Positions 10,725-20,723 of a stretch of DNA of 64,000 nt are shown here, one piece after another. The DNA comes from Zychaea mexicana (Eukaryota > Mucoromycota > Mucoromycetes > Mucorales > Lichtheimiaceae). Each line of letters begins with the position of its first letter. Position 1 is the first letter of the stretch. The translations under genes and the position numbers were made by a program. A model generated the notes under the pieces. It was not told the DNA's origin. It ran no database searches and worked only from the letters and a program-made list of their open reading frames with translations. The stretch spans positions 248,001 to 312,000 of the forward strand of contig NW_026516691.1 in NCBI RefSeq assembly GCF_025766255.1, in the 5' to 3' direction.

Positions 10725-11220
10725 TATATTGCCACTCGCTGCAGCAGGTTTTTCGTAGCAGATTTGTTCTTGTAAATTATATATCGAAACGCCTTTTTCA
10801 TATTTACTGAAAGTTTTCTTCGATCATTGACAAAGTGGGTGTAGTCTTTTACTTAGGGTGGACCGGAGACTTCAATGATGCATAAGTCTATGCCAGTCGC
10901 AGATACAGTCACTTTCCCATCTACATTGCTACTTGATGATCTTCTTTCTCCATCATCCAATACATCGTTGTCAATTTGCTGCGCCGATTTCATTTTTGTT
11001 TCACCCCTAAAAAGATGATTATAAAGATGATTAGCAAAACTGAATGATTAGCAAAACCGAGAAATTGAAATAGAGTGAAATGATCATACCGCATCCAGTC
11101 TAATTCAAGCATATCGTAAAGAAGTCGATCAAATAAAGGTGCCAAAAAAGTAACAACATAGTTTCCTTCCGTTTGTACTTCTTTCAAGAGGTTTCTTCCA
11201 TTTCTGAATTGATGTCGAGT

Positions 11221-11224
<4 letters not shown>

Positions 11225-11261
<37 letters not shown>
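11225..11261. repeat. (AT)n microsatellite
   Basis: About 18 AT units, inside a presumed intron of the cargo gene. Confidence 0.95.
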
Positions 11262-11262
<1 letters not shown>

Positions 11263-12775
11263 CAGTTAGACAGCCGAACGATCTTCCAAAAACAATTTCA
11301 TTTAACACTTACTAAAGATTAATCACTTTCAAGACGGCCTTTCTTTCTTTTCGTTTTTTGTTGCTTTCATTGTTGTTATTGTTGCTGTTGTCATTATGGC
11401 AGTTTTTCTTGGTATACCGTAAAGCTTTTTTCAGTTGATCTTCAAAAGGTTCTTTTGTCTTTACAGTCTATAGAGATCAGACAATTAGTATTTAACTTAG
11501 ACACACTTATCATGATTTGAAGATTCCCTTACCAATACCTTCACAACTTCAGATGCAGTTTTCTTAGCAGCAGATGCACCTGCTTGACTAATAGGTATAT
11601 CCAGAATTATAGATAAAATAGTATTAAGATTGTTGTCAAGTACCACCACTGTTCCTGGATTTGGGTCTGTGACTAAATCTAGAATTCCAAATTCCAACAC
11701 CCTATGCTTATTTGTTAACAAGAATGCATCTTCATATTTCAAACAAATCACAAAACTTACTCATATGACTTTGGATTTGATATACGCCAATCAGCAATAG
11801 CAGCCTTTAATACAAGAGTATCGATTTAAGGAGTAGTAAGACGGGCAGGACGGGCAGGACAGGCAGGACGGGCAGGACGGGCAAGGGAAGAATCACGACG
11901 TCGTTGCTATTAACAAGAAAAAATTAAAGTTTGTCGTCAATAACCAAAAAAAAAAAAAACTCCCATTCATACCAAACAATTAAAAAGAAAAAACTTACAC
12001 TTGTTCGTTCATTAATATCAGATCGAAGACGTTCAATACGCTCGGTTTCAGTTCTTAATTCTCGATCCTAAAATCATTTTTTTAATATTGCTATTTATGC
12101 TAAACGTTGTGCGACTAAGCCCAACTTCTTTATCACTTACTCGATTAATATCCACAGTCAAAGAATCCCAATCAATATCCCGTTTGTTCATGATATAGTT
12201 CTAAAACAATGCCCAGGATTATTAATACTATATAAAAAGATAAACAAAAAAAGGACAACTTACAGTTATATTTTCGGATGCCATTGTGTTCTTAAATTCT
12301 GATATCGTGAAAGATTTCACATTGTAGAATAATGAAACTGTGGTGGGATTTCTCCATATGAAAACATCAATTATATCGTCATACTGCGTGTCAATATAGT
12401 CCTTCAAGTTTGGTACATTAGATTCATCCAGCGATCGTAGGTATTCTAATACACAGTCCTCCATTTTGTGTTTGATAAGAAAGCAGTGTAAAAAAAAGAG
12501 GGAGCTGTTTCTTCATCAGTTTTCTTTATGGATATAAAAATCTCCGCCAGGTTTATGCTATGTCTCTTTCCAGACCACATAAACAAACTTTATAAGCAGA
12601 TTCATTTTTTATATACTACCATCTACGGTAGTGCCTCTCCACTATCTTTATATTCTTTTTTTTTAACATTCAAAAAAAAACACTTTACGTAAACTGCTTT
12701 TACCATTTTTTTGTTTGCTACTCTTTCCATTTAAAACTCTTCTTTGCTTACTATTCCAGCACCGAGGCCTAAATA

Positions 12776-15530
12776 TGACCAAGTGAATGCACAGCATTAG
12801 CAAAGACATCACTGTTGACGGTAGTCGGAGGGGTGTGCTTTGTGATGTTGGGGCAGTACAGACATTTTTGATTAGCGGTAGCTTGGAAAAGTGTGCTGTG
12901 CGCTCTTTATGTATTCACTTGGATTGGTTTTATTACGTTTGATTGTCAAGGTAAACCGATGTATTAAGGACTATTATGAACAAGGGTTGCAATGATACTG
13001 ATTCTCATATTTTATTTTCTCTCTCTCTCTCTCTCTCTTTTTATAGTACACGACGTAAACTATGACCAAGCGAATGCACAGCATTAGCAAAGACATCACT
13101 GTTGACGGTAGTCGGAGGGGTGTGCCTTGTGATGTTGGGGCAGTACAGACGTTTTTGATTAGCGGTAGCTTGGAAAAGTGTGCTGTGCGCTCTTTATGTA
13201 TTCACTTGGATTGGTTCTATTACTTTTGATTGTCAAGGTACCGCGATGTATTAAGGACTATTATGAACAAGGGTTGCAATGTTACTGATTCTCATAATTT
13301 ATTTTCTCTCTCTCTCTCTCTCTTTCTCTGTTTTATAGTACACGACGTAAACTATGACCAAGCGAATGCACAGCATTAGCAAAGACATCACTGTTGACGG
13401 TAGTCGGAGGGGTGTGCTTTGTGATGTTGGGGCAGTACAGACATTTTTGATTAGCGGTAGCTTGGAAAAGTGTGCTGTGCGCTCTTTATGTATTCACTTG
13501 GATTGGTTCTATTACTTTTGATTGTCAAGGTACCGCGATGTATTAAGGACTATTATGAACAAGGGTTGCAATGTTACTGATTCTCATAGTTTATTTTCTC
13601 TCTTTCTCTCTCTCTTTTTATAGTACACGACGTAAACTATGACCAAGCGAATGCACAGCATTAGCAAAGACATCACTGTTGACGGTAGTCGGAGGGGTGT
13701 GCTTTGTGATGTTGGGGCAGTACAGACATTTTTGATTAGCGGTAGCTTGGAAAAGTGTGCTGTGCGCTCTTTATGTATTCACTTGGATTGGTTCTATTAC
13801 TTTTGATTGTCAAGGTACCGCGATGTATTAAGGACTATTATGAACAAGGGTTGCAATGTTACTGATTCTCATAGTTTATTTTCTCTCTTTCTCTCTCTCT
13901 TTTTATAGTACACGACGTAAACTATGACCAAGCGAATGCACAGCATTAGCAAAGACATCACTGTTGACGGTAGTCGGAGGGGTGTGCTTTGTGATGTTGG
14001 GGCAGTACAGACATTTTTGATTAGCGGTAGCTTGGAAAAGTGTGCTGTGCGCTCTTTATGTATTCACTTGGATTGGTTCTATTACTTTTGATTGTCAAGG
14101 TACCGCGATGTATTAAGGACTATTATGAACAAGGGTTGCAATGTTACTGATTCTCATAGTTTATTTTCTCTCTTTCTCTCTCTCTTTTTATAGTACACGA
14201 CGTAAACTATGACCAAGCGAATGCACAGCATTAGCAAAGACATCACTGTTGACGGTAGTCGGAGGGGTGTGCTTTGTGATGTTGGGGCAGTACAGACATT
14301 TTTGATTAGCGGTAGCTTGGAAAAGTGTGCTGTGCGCTCTTTATGTATTCACTTGGATTGGTTCTATTACTTTTGATTGTCAAGGTACCGCGATGTATTA
14401 AGGACTATTATGAACAAGGGTTGCAATGTTACTGATTCTCATAGTTTATTTTCTCTCTTTCTCTCTCTCTTTTTATAGTACACGACGTAAACTATGACCA
14501 AGCGAATGCACAGCATTAGCAAAGACATCACTGTTGACGGTAGTCGGAGGGGTGTGCTTTGTGATGTTGGGGCAGTACAGACATTTTTGATTAGCGGTAG
14601 CTTGGAAAAGTGTGCTGTGCGCTCTTTATGTATTCACTTGGATTGGTTTTATTACGTTTGATTGTCAAGGTAAACCGATGTATTAAGGACTATTATGAAC
14701 AAGGGTTGCAATGATACTGATTCTCATATTTTATTTTCTCTCTCTCTCTCTCTCTCTTTTTATAGTACACGACGTAAACTATGACCAAGCGAATGCACAG
14801 CATTAGCAAAGACATCACTGTTGACGGTAGTCGGAGGGGTGTGCTTTGTGATGTTGGGGCAGTACAGACATTTTTGATTAGCGGTAGCTTGGAAAAGTGT
14901 GCTGTGCGCTCTTTATGTATTCACTTGGATTGGTTCTATTACTTTTGATTGTCAAGGTACCGCGATGTATTAAGGACTATTATGAACAAGGGTTGCAATG
15001 TTACTGATTCTCATAGTTTATTTTCTCTCTTTCTCTCTCTCTTTTTATAGTACACGACGTAAACTATGACCAAGCGAATGCACAGCATTAGCAAAGACAT
15101 CACTGTTGACGGTAGTCGGAGGGGTGTGCTTTGTGATGTTGGGGCAGTACAGACATTTTTGATTAGCGGTAGCTTGGAAAAGTGTGCTGTGCGCTCTTTA
15201 TGTATTCACTTGGATTGGTTCTATTACTTTTGATTGTCAAGGTACCGCGATGTATTAAGGACTATTATGAACAAGGGTTGCAATGTTACTGATTCTCATA
15301 GTTTATTTTCTCTCTTTCTCTCTCTCTTTTTATAGTACACGACGTAAACTATGACCAAGCGAATGCACAGCATTAGCAAAGACATCACTGTTGACGGTAG
15401 TCGGAGGGGTGTGCTTTGTGATGTTGGGGCAGTACAGACATTTTTGATTAGCGGTAGCTTGGAAAAGTGTGCTGTGCGCTCTTTATGTATTCACTTGGAT
15501 TGGTTTTATTACTTTTGGTTGTCTATGTAA
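12776..15530 (+). repeat. Ten-copy 285-bp tandem array with intron-like unit ends
   Basis: Units start (at GACCAAG) at 12776, 13064, 13356, 13641, 13926, 14211, 14496, 14783, 15068 and 15353; seven of nine spacings are 285-287 bp. Each unit has an ATG-led 55-codon frame (MTKRMHSISKDITVDG to LDWFYYF, stop) except the first, where TGA replaces codon 4, and the last, which extends by four codons. Downstream in each unit comes AAG|GTACCG (or GTAAAC), a TTACTGAT branch-site-like word, a CT-rich tract and TTTTTATAG, i.e. every feature of a 94-nt spliceosomal intron. Units 3-6 and 8-9 are almost identical. Units 1 and 7 share the same variants (GTTTGA, GTAAACCG, ATACTGAT, long CT run). The array fills the right third of the TA element. 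Confidence 0.93.
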
Positions 15531-15719
15531 TGCGATGTATTGGGGACGTTTTGGGACAGTTGTTTGGCAGGTGAAAAAGGATTGTAAAAAATATATTTGT
15601 CATAAAATAGTTATTTTTTTACAGTACATATTATTACCACGTTTCATTTGGATTATATTCATTTTCGTCTGGCACAGCTCAATATCAAAATTGTTTTGCT
15701 CATTTTCACCAGTTGCTCC

Positions 15720-15786
15720 AATTTTGGCCCAATTTCAAAATCGGGCTCACTTTTAAAATCATGGCCAAATTTAACTTCCAACGCTG
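15720..15786 (-). repeat. Right terminal inverted repeat of the TA element
   Basis: Minus-strand copy of the left end, starting CAGCGTTGGAAGTTAAATTT, with TTGAGC-like words inward to about 15670. Followed by TA and then LINE ORF2. Confidence 0.85.
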
Positions 15787-15788
15787 TA

Positions 15789-18629
15789 CTGAGTGGTCTA
15801 GTGGTAGTTGGTCGGCAGCGTGATGGTCGTTGGTGTTTGTTGCCACGACACGTGCGTCGGGAAAAACAAATTGAAGACGGTGATCGGCAATGTCTGGGCG
15901 TATGGCCAAAAGGTGATGGGCAATGTATGGCACGACCACAGAAGCGGAAGCCGACCCTGGAGTTGGGTATTCGAGCGTTGGTACGAGCCATCGTAGGACG
16001 AGTGCATGCTGTTGCAGACGTGGATCCAGTACTTGCAGGCCACCCTCAGAGCGCGGAAGACAGAGATGGATCGTAGAGTATCTTGGTGAACATGCGATAC
16101 AGAAGGAAATTGATGCTGATAGACCGGAGTGTGTTCCAAAAAGGTGGCCTTGGGAGCACCAGTGAGGCGCAAAACATGCCACAAGCGAGACAGAATCAAC
16201 GTATTCAAGACAGTAGCTCGTCCCCGCACTGAAAGTTGGCGTTGTTGATGGATGTTGCAGCCGCTTTAAGTATCAATGAGCAGTTGATCAAGGAAATGTT
16301 GTAATTGAATCGGCGAAGAGCAGAGCGGAAAACCGAGGTATATGACCGGATCCGAGGAGCTACGACATGGTGAATAGCCGTACATGCTCAAACAGGGAGT
16401 CCAAGCAGGCTGAGGTGACCCGGACAAGGACATGGCAGTGGTTTTGTGTGCGTTCAATTTGGCGTTCGATGCTTGTTGATATGTGTTGAGATGCGACTGA
16501 AGGCAAGTGAGGTCAGCAGGGGAGCTCAAGAAAACAAAAACATCGTCAGCGTATCCCAACACTTTATAAGGTGGAGGAGGACTCGCATAGTGTGGTGCAA
16601 GTGAGGTGCCGGTCAAAGGCGTCACGCCCGTGAAGCTATCATCCGTTAGAGTTGCTCGGAGAAGTGGTTCCAAAGCTAAGTTGAAAAGAATGGGCGACAG
16701 GGGGTCGCCTTGTCGCAAGCCTCGGTGTTGATAGATAGGAGAGCTAATGTGGCTGTTAATGTTAATGCGAATGGCGGTGTTGAAGAACAATGTGCAATAC
16801 TTTCGACGATGCAGGATGAAAAGCCAAAATGATCAAGAACGTGTGTGAGATATCGACGAAACACACGATCATATGCTTCCTCGAAATCAAGTTGGAGCGA
16901 AATTGTTTCTGAGTTGCTGTGACGAGCCTGTTCCATCATTAAGCGAACAAGGAGACAGTTGTCGGCAATAAATCGGCCAGGAAGAAAGCCGGTTTGGTAC
17001 GTATTTATGAGAGGTTGAGCTGCCACGATGATGCGTGAGTTTAGTAAACGGGTAAATATCTTGGCGTCGCAATTGATGAGGCTGATCGGACGCCAGTTAC
17101 GAAGCGATGTCAAGTCCGCTTTCTTGGGCAGGAGACAGACACAAGTCTTAAGGAGGGTACAGAGAAGCCTGGCATGCTTCGTTGTATACGGTGCACACCA
17201 GTTCTATATACAGAGGATGCTTGAAAAGCAAATACCAAAAGGAGTATGCGATGCCATCTGGACCGGGACTACTCTGCTTGGGTGCGCGTTTAGCTGCCTG
17301 CTGTAGATCTTTAATATTGAAATCAGTCGAAAGGGATGTCGCTGCTGCCTCGGATAGTTGACAAGTCGATGGAATGTTTTGCAATAGGGTAGTGGCTGCA
17401 TCGTCGGAGACCTCTTCAGCGGAGTACAGCGTTTGATAGAAGGATGATGCAGCGTCTTGCATACCAGACGTGTCAGTGTGAATAATACCAGTGTCGGGAT
17501 GTGCAAGCTGATGGATATATCGTGAATGTTGACGTTGTTGTAGGGTACGCTTAAGGTACCCTGCCGACGTTTCCCCTTTTTCAAGCCAGCGCGCCCCTGC
17601 TCGGATGGCCGCCATATCAGTGATCTACTTTTGTAATGCTGATCTTTGCGTCTCCATATATGGCAGAACTTGGTCGCGAAGTGCTGGTGAGGGCTGGTTG
17701 CGCAGAAATCGGTTTCGTTTCCTCTGAAGTGCACGTAGTTGTTTTTCGCGCCATGAGCCGCGTTTGCAACTGTAGGCGCGGATGTGCTCTGTCATTTTGC
17801 TTTTGATCTGCTCTCACTGTTCTTGTAGAGAGGGATAGTGGTGGAGCGTAGGATGAAGGCCGGTGAGCATCTTGGCAAGAGACTGGCGGAAATCTTGATG
17901 GTATGTGATGGTCGGATTCGCACGCCAGAGACCGGAGCCATAGCGTTGTGATGCGAGGCGTACAGTGATGGCCAACAGTGCGTGGTCAGTCCATGCTTTG
18001 TTAAGATACTGAATCTCCGATTGGTGAATAGTGCCGCGAAACGTGTTTGATGCAAAGATGTAATCCACGGTTGAAAACAGTGTATCTCCCCGTCGGAAGG
18101 TGGGGATATCAAGATCAGGATTGACATCGACATTGCAGTCAGTGAATTGTTCGTTGAGGAAAGAATGCCAAGAGATGGGGGCATTTGAGAGATAATGCGG
18201 TTGACGCATGTTGTAATTAAAATCGCCCGCAATGAAAAGTCGATCAGTGATGGTGGGGTCAGCTAATCGCAGTGCTGGTTCTTGAATGAGTTGTGTGAAG
18301 AAAGCGTGACGAGCTGTTTCACTGGAGGCAGGAGCATAAAGCACAAGAATATAAAGTGGGTCGAAAAATTCGGACGTGTGTTGGACTTTGGAAAGAATGG
18401 CGCGACCGTCGAGGACGGTGGCGATGGTGGTGAGCTCGTTTTGTGAGGACATAGCAACAAGTCCACAGTGGTGGGTCCAAATGGATGATTGTGTGTGAAA
18501 TTGAAAGTTGAGTGAGTTACGAACAGTATCAGAGGCGGCATGGCTCTCTTGGATGCAAATAAGGTTGTTTGAGGTGGATGATGAAGTCAGACTCTGCAGT
18601 AGATTTGGTGGTGGTTTTGACCAAACCAT
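15789..18629 (-). pseudogene. LINE ORF2, endonuclease and reverse transcriptase part
   Basis: From 18629 an APE-type endonuclease: LICIQESH (catalytic Glu), GDFNY (Asp/Asn), STVDYIFA and WTDHALLAI (Asp/His). A stop at 17814 and frame changes follow. Reverse transcriptase blocks: SSPGPDGIAYSFW (about 17270-17230), NWRPISLINCDAK, LQLDFEEAYDRVF (motif A, about 16890-16850), GLRQGDPLSPILFN (motif B, about 16720-16680) and YADDVFVF (motif C, about 16550-16525). At least three frameshifts (near 17150, 16800 and 16265) separate them. The frame then runs to 15789, where the TA element interrupts, and continues at 7447. DNA cutting and target-primed reverse transcription were its roles; it is now dead. 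Confidence 0.9.
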
Positions 18630-18698
18630 TGCAGTTCAATGATAGGATTTCTAAATTAAAAACTCTATTCATTAATCAGATTATTGCGAGGTTGAGTT

Positions 18699-20361
18699 CT
18701 AACCAATAGATATACCATTGGCCAACGCAGCGGCTCCTTTAGCTGTGACAGTCCGAGGGCGTCCTTTGGTGGATCTGTTGGTTTTGTAGCTCTTGGTACA
18801 TGCTGCCATGCGTTGTCCAAGATCCGTAGAGAGGAGAGTTTGGGCTTGACATGGCATCCGTACTCGAACGCGTTTTTGAATGGACGCTTTACGTAGACAC
18901 TCCATGGTCGTCTGATCGACTGGTAGATGCTCATAATAGGCCATGTCCTTGTCTTCATCGAGCGCTGAATCAGCACTGTCTCCGTCGTTCGAGGTGATCT
19001 CTGAGGCGGTTAGGTGAGCACTGATTAGACTTTGCAGATCCTGCATGAATGTATCACCCGCATCATCCTTTCCTGGTCCATTGCCTGCGGCGTTGAGCCC
19101 GTCGCTGACATTGGACGCGGTCACGGACTTTCCGTCATCCGTCCTGTTCCGTCGTCGTCTGATGCATTTTCGTCGTCGTCTGATCTTCATCCGTAGTCGT
19201 CTTTTCTACATCTGTCGTCGTCTCGTCCGCTGTCGTCGTCGTCTTATGCTGATCCGTCAAAACCTGGTTCTGATCCTTCCCCACTTGGTCCTGATCCTTG
19301 ACTGCCTTGTCCTGATCGTTCTTGGGTTGATCGTGATCCGCCGGTGACCCATCGGACGATTGCCCAGCTTCATCGGCGGTGCCTGCTGCTGGAGGCTCCC
19401 ACTGGTAAGTTTCTTCGTAGAAACGAGTTTATGTCGTGGTGGTTTGGGATCCGTGCCCGATTTGGTGGACACGGTATTCTTAGGTGCAGGTGGAGTGGTT
19501 TGTGCTGGCCCGCCAACCACCTTCCTTTTCTTAGTGTTGGTTTTAGGGCACGAGTCGCGAAAATGGCCAACATTTCTTCTGAGTGGCGAGAAATTTGGTG
19601 CAATCTTGACGGCCATGGTCGCTGCCATGGCACCAGGTGCAATACGGAGGCATGTCAGCCCAAGTAGCATAGAAGCCATGTTCAAAGTCGCCGGCCCAAT
19701 CTATGATATGTTGGAGCGAGGCGAAGGTTTCACCAAGCGTTTCTTCGTCTGGTTGACAATTCAGCACTGCATATCCATTTCCCATGAACAAATTGGTCGT
19801 CGGCTCGTGGAAAGCACCCACATCAAGAACATGTCCAAACTCTTGGAGACTGGTCTTGAGTCCTTCCAGAAGGGTGGTCAGATTAAGCAGTGGCAGATGA
19901 GTAAGGCGGAGTTTCTTATTGAGGCCATTTTTTGGTATAGCACGCGTGCCGAGGATGCGGACACGTGGCTTGTCAAATTGGAGGCCCGTGGTAAGTGCTC
20001 TGTTTGAAGCATCATTTTTCTCGTCGAAACCGATTTCAATGATGACTCGACGTCCACCCTCGCGATGAGGAATGACGCCTGTATTTTCGGGGAATTGGTC
20101 CTTGGCCAGTTGCGGTACTGAGAGCAGTGGTTCCGGCAGAGTGCTGACGTCTATAAAAACACTACTGGGACTATTACCAACTCGCCAGACTTGTGAGCGG
20201 CGTAATGTCCAGCCGTTCATGTCGTTGGAGGGAGCAGGAGTACTGGTTGGGCCGTGCATATAAGAAACACGTTTGTTTTGAGAAATTTGTGCCCATGGCA
20301 TTTGTACGTCGTCAGGGTCAGGAGCATGCTTGGATGCGTAAATAGTGCGGTTTCTGATCAT
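18699..20361 (-). pseudogene. LINE ORF1 (gag-like nucleic-acid-binding protein)
   Basis: ATG at 20361, only 17 nt inside the LINE 5' end. The first 270 residues end with CTWCHGSDHGRQDC, a C-x2-C-x4-H-x4-C knuckle, and a second partial knuckle (KKC-GHFRDSCP) across a one-base frameshift near 19570. Downstream, basic/Pro-rich sequence and then degenerate TTTD- and DQDQ-type repeats (about 19330-19140) occur in shifted frames, followed by an acidic C-terminal part (SDGLNAAGNGPGKDD…) ending at 18699. ORF1 proteins coat the LINE RNA. Frameshifts make this copy non-functional. Confidence 0.8.
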
Positions 20362-20378
20362 TAAGCGGAAGAGCCATG

Positions 20379-20393
20379 AGCGCAGTCTATACG
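20379..20393. repeat. LINE target-site duplication, right copy
   Basis: AGCGCAGTCTATACG, identical to 6369-6383; marks the LINE 5' end. Confidence 0.9.
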
Positions 20394-20723
20394 GTTTCGT
20401 TATTCATCAAGAAAAATTACCTCAGAGGAATTTTTTTTTTTTTGATTGTATCGTCGCGACAGACACACTATCCCACACAAAAGAGCTACAACTCCCACTT
20501 TTTTTTTAGAAACCCGTAATAACAGTGTAATATGTGCACCATTAGAAACCGTGAAACAGGGCAACTGCGGCACTTTCTGTGTGCAAACAACTGTGTTCTG
20601 ACAAGGGTATTTATTTTGTATTTTTCTTTCGATGATATACCCGACACACATGTCCCCAGATCGTTCTTTGCGTTCTTTTTCTTTACACTTCTTTTCTTCT
20701 TGACTGCAGAAACAACAGCCAAA

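Larger units (their letters stand above)
8741..12464 (-). pseudogene. Multi-exon cargo gene of the TA element (lineage-specific family, possible nuclease-like core)
   Basis: Starts MEDCVLEYLRSLDESNVPNL at 12464. Exons with clear GTAAGT...TAG introns follow (about 12264-12464, 12141-12200, 12001-12067, about 11826-11908, then 11590-11750, 11320-11470, 11098-11200, 10725-11006). After the inserted DDE element the frame resumes at 9197 (YGLHFY), splices from about 9171 to 9103 (EHKLYIYSLK), and an acidic tail ends at 8741. The segment ATGIDLCIIEVSGPP resembles the beta-strand ExK core of PD-(D/E)XK nucleases, with Ser where Lys is expected. From memory it resembles a large family of hypothetical proteins in Mucorales; unverified. 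In-frame TAA codons near 11826 and 10853, an early stop after VINL, a frameshift near 8905 and the insertion mark it as broken. Exon ends are tentative. Confidence 0.6.
7450..15786. mobile_element. 8.3-kb TA-flanked inverted-repeat element (Tc1/mariner-like) carrying cargo
   Basis: Left end CAGCATTGGAAATTGAATTT and right end (minus) CAGCGTTGGAAGTTAAATTT match at 23 of the first 26 bases, with more similarity inside (ATTTTGAAA-TGGGCC). Each end is bordered by TA (7448-7449, 15787-15788), the Tc1/mariner duplication. Excising the element with one TA restores the LINE ORF2 frame, so boundaries are certain to the base. Contents from left: transposase start relic (7733-8163), four degenerate repeats (8400-8636), a cargo gene on minus (8741-12464) split by another element (9202-10724), and a ten-copy tandem array (12776-15530). 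No intact DDE domain of its own was found. Far longer than usual Tc1/mariner elements (1-3 kb). Confidence 0.87.
6384..20378 (-). mobile_element. Full-length non-LTR retrotransposon (LINE) with nested insertion
   Basis: Minus-strand LINE bounded by identical 15-bp direct repeats (6369-6383, 20379-20393). The 3' end on the minus strand is A8 (6384-6391) with an AATAAA signal just upstream (plus strand 6417-6422). It encodes ORF1 with a CCHC knuckle and ORF2 with APE-type endonuclease, reverse transcriptase and a C-terminal CCHC motif, the order of fungal Tad-like/L1-like elements. Without the 8337-bp element at 7450-15786 and one TA it is 5656 bp. Several frameshifts and stops in both ORFs make it inactive, yet full length and intact termini show it is not 5' truncated. 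Confidence 0.92.

Noticed and set aside
15469..15756. 95-codon frame at the right end of the tandem array
   Set aside because: It runs out of frame with the 55-codon unit frame, through the diverged last unit and into the terminal inverted repeat; a chance frame.
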